Positions 60,345 through 64,000 of a stretch of DNA of 64,000 bases are shown here, in pieces (the stretch's first letter is position 1; each line of letters begins with the position of its first letter). The position numbers and the translations under genes were made by a program. Under the pieces are notes generated by a model. The model had not been told where the DNA came from. It was given only the letters and a program-made list of their open reading frames with translations, and did not search any database. Source of the DNA: Nemopilema nomurai. Its lineage: Eukaryota > Cnidaria > Scyphozoa > Rhizostomeae > Rhizostomatidae. The stretch is from NCBI GenBank assembly GCA_003864495.1, contig ML133463.1, positions 124,001 to 188,000 on the forward strand. The letters run 5' to 3'.

Positions 60345-63300
60345 CTATGACATCATAGGTTGCATAGCAATTTCTGATGAGCCAGGACTGCGGCAGCCAC
60401 CTTTCTTGGAGCTAGCGTGCGAAGGAGCTTTGGCTAGAGGGAATCAAAAATAAGTTATAGAAAATTTGGGATTTAAAAACAGCGCGAAAAGTTGAGCCTT
60501 ACTTTTTGCATACTAGAGGAATTTTATCGTCCGAATGTGTAGTAAGAATCAGATATCGGTTCATGTTTGGGATCGTTCGACAATTTCTTCAAAGACAATA
60601 ATATCAGGTAGGATCCAAATCAGGTAAAACAAAAAAAAACGATCACTTGATTAGAACACTGAATGTCCTATTTTAAGAAATGTTCTTAGGGTGGGGTATG
60701 TTGTTGTCTGTGTGGTTAAATAACTGCAAAAATGGCATCTGCAAATGTTTAGCGGCTTGGCTCTTGTGAAAGGATGCCATCCATAAAGGTTAAACACACT
60801 TCAGTTGTTAGGAAAGGTTCGCTACAGAAAACCCGAATACCTGCAGACTGTCTCCGTCGACGCCTGAAGAAGACAGCCACGCCAACAACAACAGCAACCA
60901 CAATAAACGCAGAAACGCATGCTGCTATGACGGTTGTGTGACTAGGCCCTTTAGAATGCTTGTCTTGCATTGTAGTTGCTATGGCATCAGCTGAAAAATA
61001 ATATAAAACCAAAATGACGATGGAAAAAATAGGAAACAAGTGAATATATTTATGTGATAAAAAGGGTTCAAGGAAAGTGTGGAGGGCAAGGAAAAGGAGT
61101 AAATTTCACACAAGGTGTATTTGCTGCTATGAAAGTAAGGTTATAAATCAATCATACATAAATCAATCCATAATAATAACACATCAAACAGTGTATACAT
61201 AAAATTAACACACCAGTGATAAAGAGCTTTCCATATCCCCTTGTGTTGCAGGGCTTGGAAAACGAAGAGGTGCAGCAATATCTGGGGTGCTTCATGTAAG
61301 CTTTACGTCTTGCAGGCTCTATGTCATCACAGTAGCATTCGCGTTTATCATCCTCAATGAAAAAGGTGTATCGGTAGTCTCGCTGATAGCAGGCTTTCAC
61401 ACACTGGTCCTTTGACTCTAGCAAAGACAAAGGATGAATGAAGTGAGCTGATATTTGAGTCGTTGTTTGATATGGCCTACAGGCAAGAGTTTCTGGGCAA
61501 TAAGAAGTTAAGGCTCCGTAGGGAGGGGAGGGAATGAGGAGGGACGGGGAGAGAGAGGGCAGGGAGAGAGAGTGAGGGAGAGAAAGGGGAGGGGAGAGAG
61601 AGGGAGAGGAGAGAAAGGGGAGAGAGAGAAAGGGGAGAGGAGAGAAAGGGGAGAGGAGAGAAAGGGAGAGGAGAGAAAGGGGGAGGAGAGAAAGGGGAGG
61701 AGAGAGAGGGAAGGGGAGAGAGAGGGAAGGAGAGAGAGGGGAGAGAAAGGGGAGGGAGAGAGAGGGAAGGGGAGAGGAGGGAAGGGAGAGAGAGGGAAGG
61801 GGGAGAGAGGAGGGGGGAGAGAAAGGGTCGGGAGCTTAAGGCTTGCAAGCAAGAAAAATTATGATAAGGTTTATAAACAATTTATATCTTTCAAAAGATT
61901 ACGTGATGTTTAGTCAAACAAAGAGTGCAACAAAACCATTAGACTTCAACAACAAACCTTATTTCGTCAAACTATTATCCTAGCGATACCCTCTTTGAAG
62001 GATTTACCTAATATTACCACGACTGTTACCTTACAGCAGACATTACAGTCAAAGGTATACTTCGAGATATTTAAACATATCACCAATCAACAGTTAAAAG
62101 AAATGGCCATACCAGCATTCTTTTCTCTAAAATAAAAATTCTTGACGGAAGCCTCGTAGCATCCTATGGAAGACAGAAAAAATTGAAAATAAAAAAGATT
62201 GAATTACGTAACAATTAGAGTTCCTAATCACTAAATAATCGAGAAACGTATCATTAAAAACAAAACATGAAAGAGAAAGAAGCTTTGAGAAATATATGTT
62301 CAAATATTTCTAGAAGTTTCACAGTTATCTTGATAATGTCATACATAGCTCTTGCACAACTGAAATGGTATTTCATACGTTACCAGTTTCAGCAAAAATC
62401 AAAGTGAAATGCATCCTATTAAAAGTTGACAAACATAAAGCCTCTGTTATAAAATACCTAAGTTCTTACCGGGGTAAATAGAATAGGTAAGCGCATGGGC
62501 GAAACGATGGTGTGAACTTGCGATGGAGGCGGTGACTCGAAACTCGCCGTTACTGGTCACCAATATGTTTGAGAACTTTTCAATTCCTTCCAACGACGAG
62601 AGCGTGCGAGGTGGCGAAACTGCTATTTCACTGACATTAAACTTGGTCATGTGAGTTGCTGAAGAAAAGAAAAGATTTGGATTAAGAATTCCTAGAAAAA
62701 AAGCCAATCAGAAATTAAATAGCTTTACAAACTGAGATGATGAATTCGGAACTTGTCTTTCTGTATCATAGACTCTTAAATGCCATGTGAGGTTGACAAA
62801 TTAGAGTTGGGGAAGAATATCACGTTACAGGCCCACATTTCGTAGTTGGAGGCATATCAGGGGAATTTGGAAGAGAAGGTACTTCCTCGCTTTTAAAACA
62901 AAACAGATACATAGAGTTTACAAACAACGGATATGTGTTGTTAAAGGATGGAAGCAGCAACCATTCGTGAGCAAAGATACGTTGTGGGTTGAAACTTTTC
63001 TCAAGCTTGAAACAATGGAGCAAGTAATTCTAGTTCATTTTGTAGAGAAAAAAAGCATTGCGTTACAGTCAGTCTATTACTACTGTCCATAAATTCTATC
63101 TTACTATTCTTGCTCTTGGCCTTCCAGGCAAATTTGATATCAGCACTCACCGACGAAGAAATAAGATGCCTCGATGACGTATTTGAGTCCAGTCTTAAAC
63201 GGGACTTTCCAAGAGCAATTTAGAGAGCGTGCAGAAGAGGAGAAGCGATCCACCGAAACTGTCGACCCGAAATATTTATCACCAGGCCAAAGTCTTTTTT

Positions 63301-63972
63301 GATAACTATCACATGCTAAAAAAGAGGCATTCAATAAACAGTAAAAAAGGAAAACTGCAAAAGGAACAACAGCAAAAAACATAGTACAGTCAGATCACAT
63401 ATCCCCTCAGATGTTTTTAAAATAGTATGCCTAAAATTCCCCATTCAAAGTTAACAACTTTTAATGAAATCATACTCAAATTGGAGTCAAAGGGTTCAGT
63501 CAGCTTGCAATTAACAGGGTTATAATATACAAAAAATAATTTTCTCTAAAAAACGAACTCTTGCATAAACTTATGGGAAAATCTGAGACTCTGATGCTCA
63601 TTGGCTTTAAAAAATCCAAGTGCATTCAACAGTTCTGAAAAATATTGGCTGGAGCAAAGTGACAAGACTAAGAATAAAACATTTCTATCTAGCAGGGAAA
63701 CAGAAAAAAGAAACAGCACTTATATTGAAGTATGCAAGTTTCAAAAATCTTGAAAATGAAACTCACTTTGGGTTAAGTAATGAGCTGGCCGGTCTGAAAC
63801 AGAAAAACAGATATTTCATGTTGAATGAAACGATGCAAAAGAAATCGAGTAAGATCTTATAAATTTTAGATCAATTTTGAAAAGATATTTCAATAAGAAG
63901 ACAACTCACCTGTAGGAGAAATTGTACTAGTTTGAGGTTTCATGGCTTTGTGGTATGGAGTTGGACCCCTGG
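60345..63972 (-). CDS. CUB-like/WSC single-pass receptor, 3' part
   Basis: Eight exons read on the minus strand, all joined in phase 1: 63972-63910, 63793-63767, 63315-63151, 62658-62470, 62163-62113, 61417-61214, 60990-60841 and 60433-60345 (stop). The 5' part lies outside the window. Order of parts: a Thr/Pro-rich stalk; a divergent CUB-like region (C-x-S ... LNCSWKVPF ... GEFRVTASIASSHHRF ... TYSIY) over two exons; a WSC domain starting GCYEAS and including CVKAC, ECYCDD and CCTSSFSKPCNTRGYGKLFIT; one membrane helix (TTVIAACVSAFIVVAVVVGV) followed by the RRRRR stop-transfer; and a 30-residue tail. WSC domains bind carbohydrate, and CUB domains mediate extracellular binding. The tail has no kinase or ITAM motif. 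The CUB call is the weakest part. The tail exon is supported by donor, acceptor and frame. Confidence 0.8.
61505..61830. repeat. GGGAGAGA purine-rich tract
   Basis: About 320 bp of nearly pure G/A on the plus strand in units such as GGAGAGAAAGG, inside the receptor intron between the two WSC exons. Ser/Pro/Leu or Arg/Glu/Gly open frames through it are artefacts. Confidence 0.97.
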
Positions 63973-64000
63973 CTGTAGATCAAGAGTTGAAGCTAAAGAA

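Noticed and set aside
61477..61913. Pro/Ser/Leu- or Arg/Glu/Gly-rich frames
   Set aside because: Translation of a purine-rich tract inside an intron of the receptor gene.

Overview
This window is eukaryotic genomic DNA, most likely from an early-branching animal and probably a cnidarian. The reasons are AT-rich sequence, GT-AG introns, small phase-1 exons, abundant short repeats and transposon relics, and animal-specific gene families: a MALT1-type paracaspase with a death domain, and a CUB/WSC transmembrane receptor. The species call is inference. Exon models were built by eye from reading frames and splice signals, so edges of a few bases may be wrong.

Layout. Bases 1-6863 are a head-to-tail satellite of about 186 bp (roughly 37 near-identical copies) that ends abruptly at a single N at 6864. 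A minus-strand gene (11246 to 7494) encodes a 477-residue ankyrin-repeat, coiled-coil protein of unknown function. It lies head-to-head with a plus-strand paracaspase gene (MALT1-like, 17 coding exons, 13457-29987, 632 residues). Both promoter regions carry a perfect cAMP-response-element palindrome, and an LTR-like element and a MITE-like element sit between the genes. The paracaspase keeps the death domain, the caspase-like domain with catalytic His and Cys, and the C-terminal Ig-like region. The two Ig domains usual between death and caspase domains in vertebrate MALT1 are absent; in their place is a linker made of seven tiny exons, all phase 1-1.

From about 34.9 to 40.9 kb a 1.9-kb unit is tandemly repeated. 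Each well preserved unit carries what looks like a complete minus-strand core promoter and first exon. A two-exon sirtuin gene follows (41694-43180, 292 residues). It keeps the NAD-binding motifs and catalytic His but has lost the cysteine tetrad of the structural zinc ribbon. From 43.2 to 60.3 kb I recognise no protein-coding gene. This stretch holds a CTGA microsatellite, tRNA-like Pol III box sequences, an inverted pair of repeats, a 0.4-kb duplication with conserved minus-strand splice donors, and simple repeats. The last 4 kb hold the 3' part of a minus-strand receptor gene (CUB-like region, WSC domain, one membrane helix, short tail) that runs off the right edge.

How the genes relate: MALT1-type paracaspases act as scaffold and protease in BCL10/CARD signalling to NF-kB. 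The divergent ankyrin gene and the receptor are not recognisable parts of that pathway, and no functional link should be assumed from position alone, apart from possible co-regulation of the head-to-head pair.
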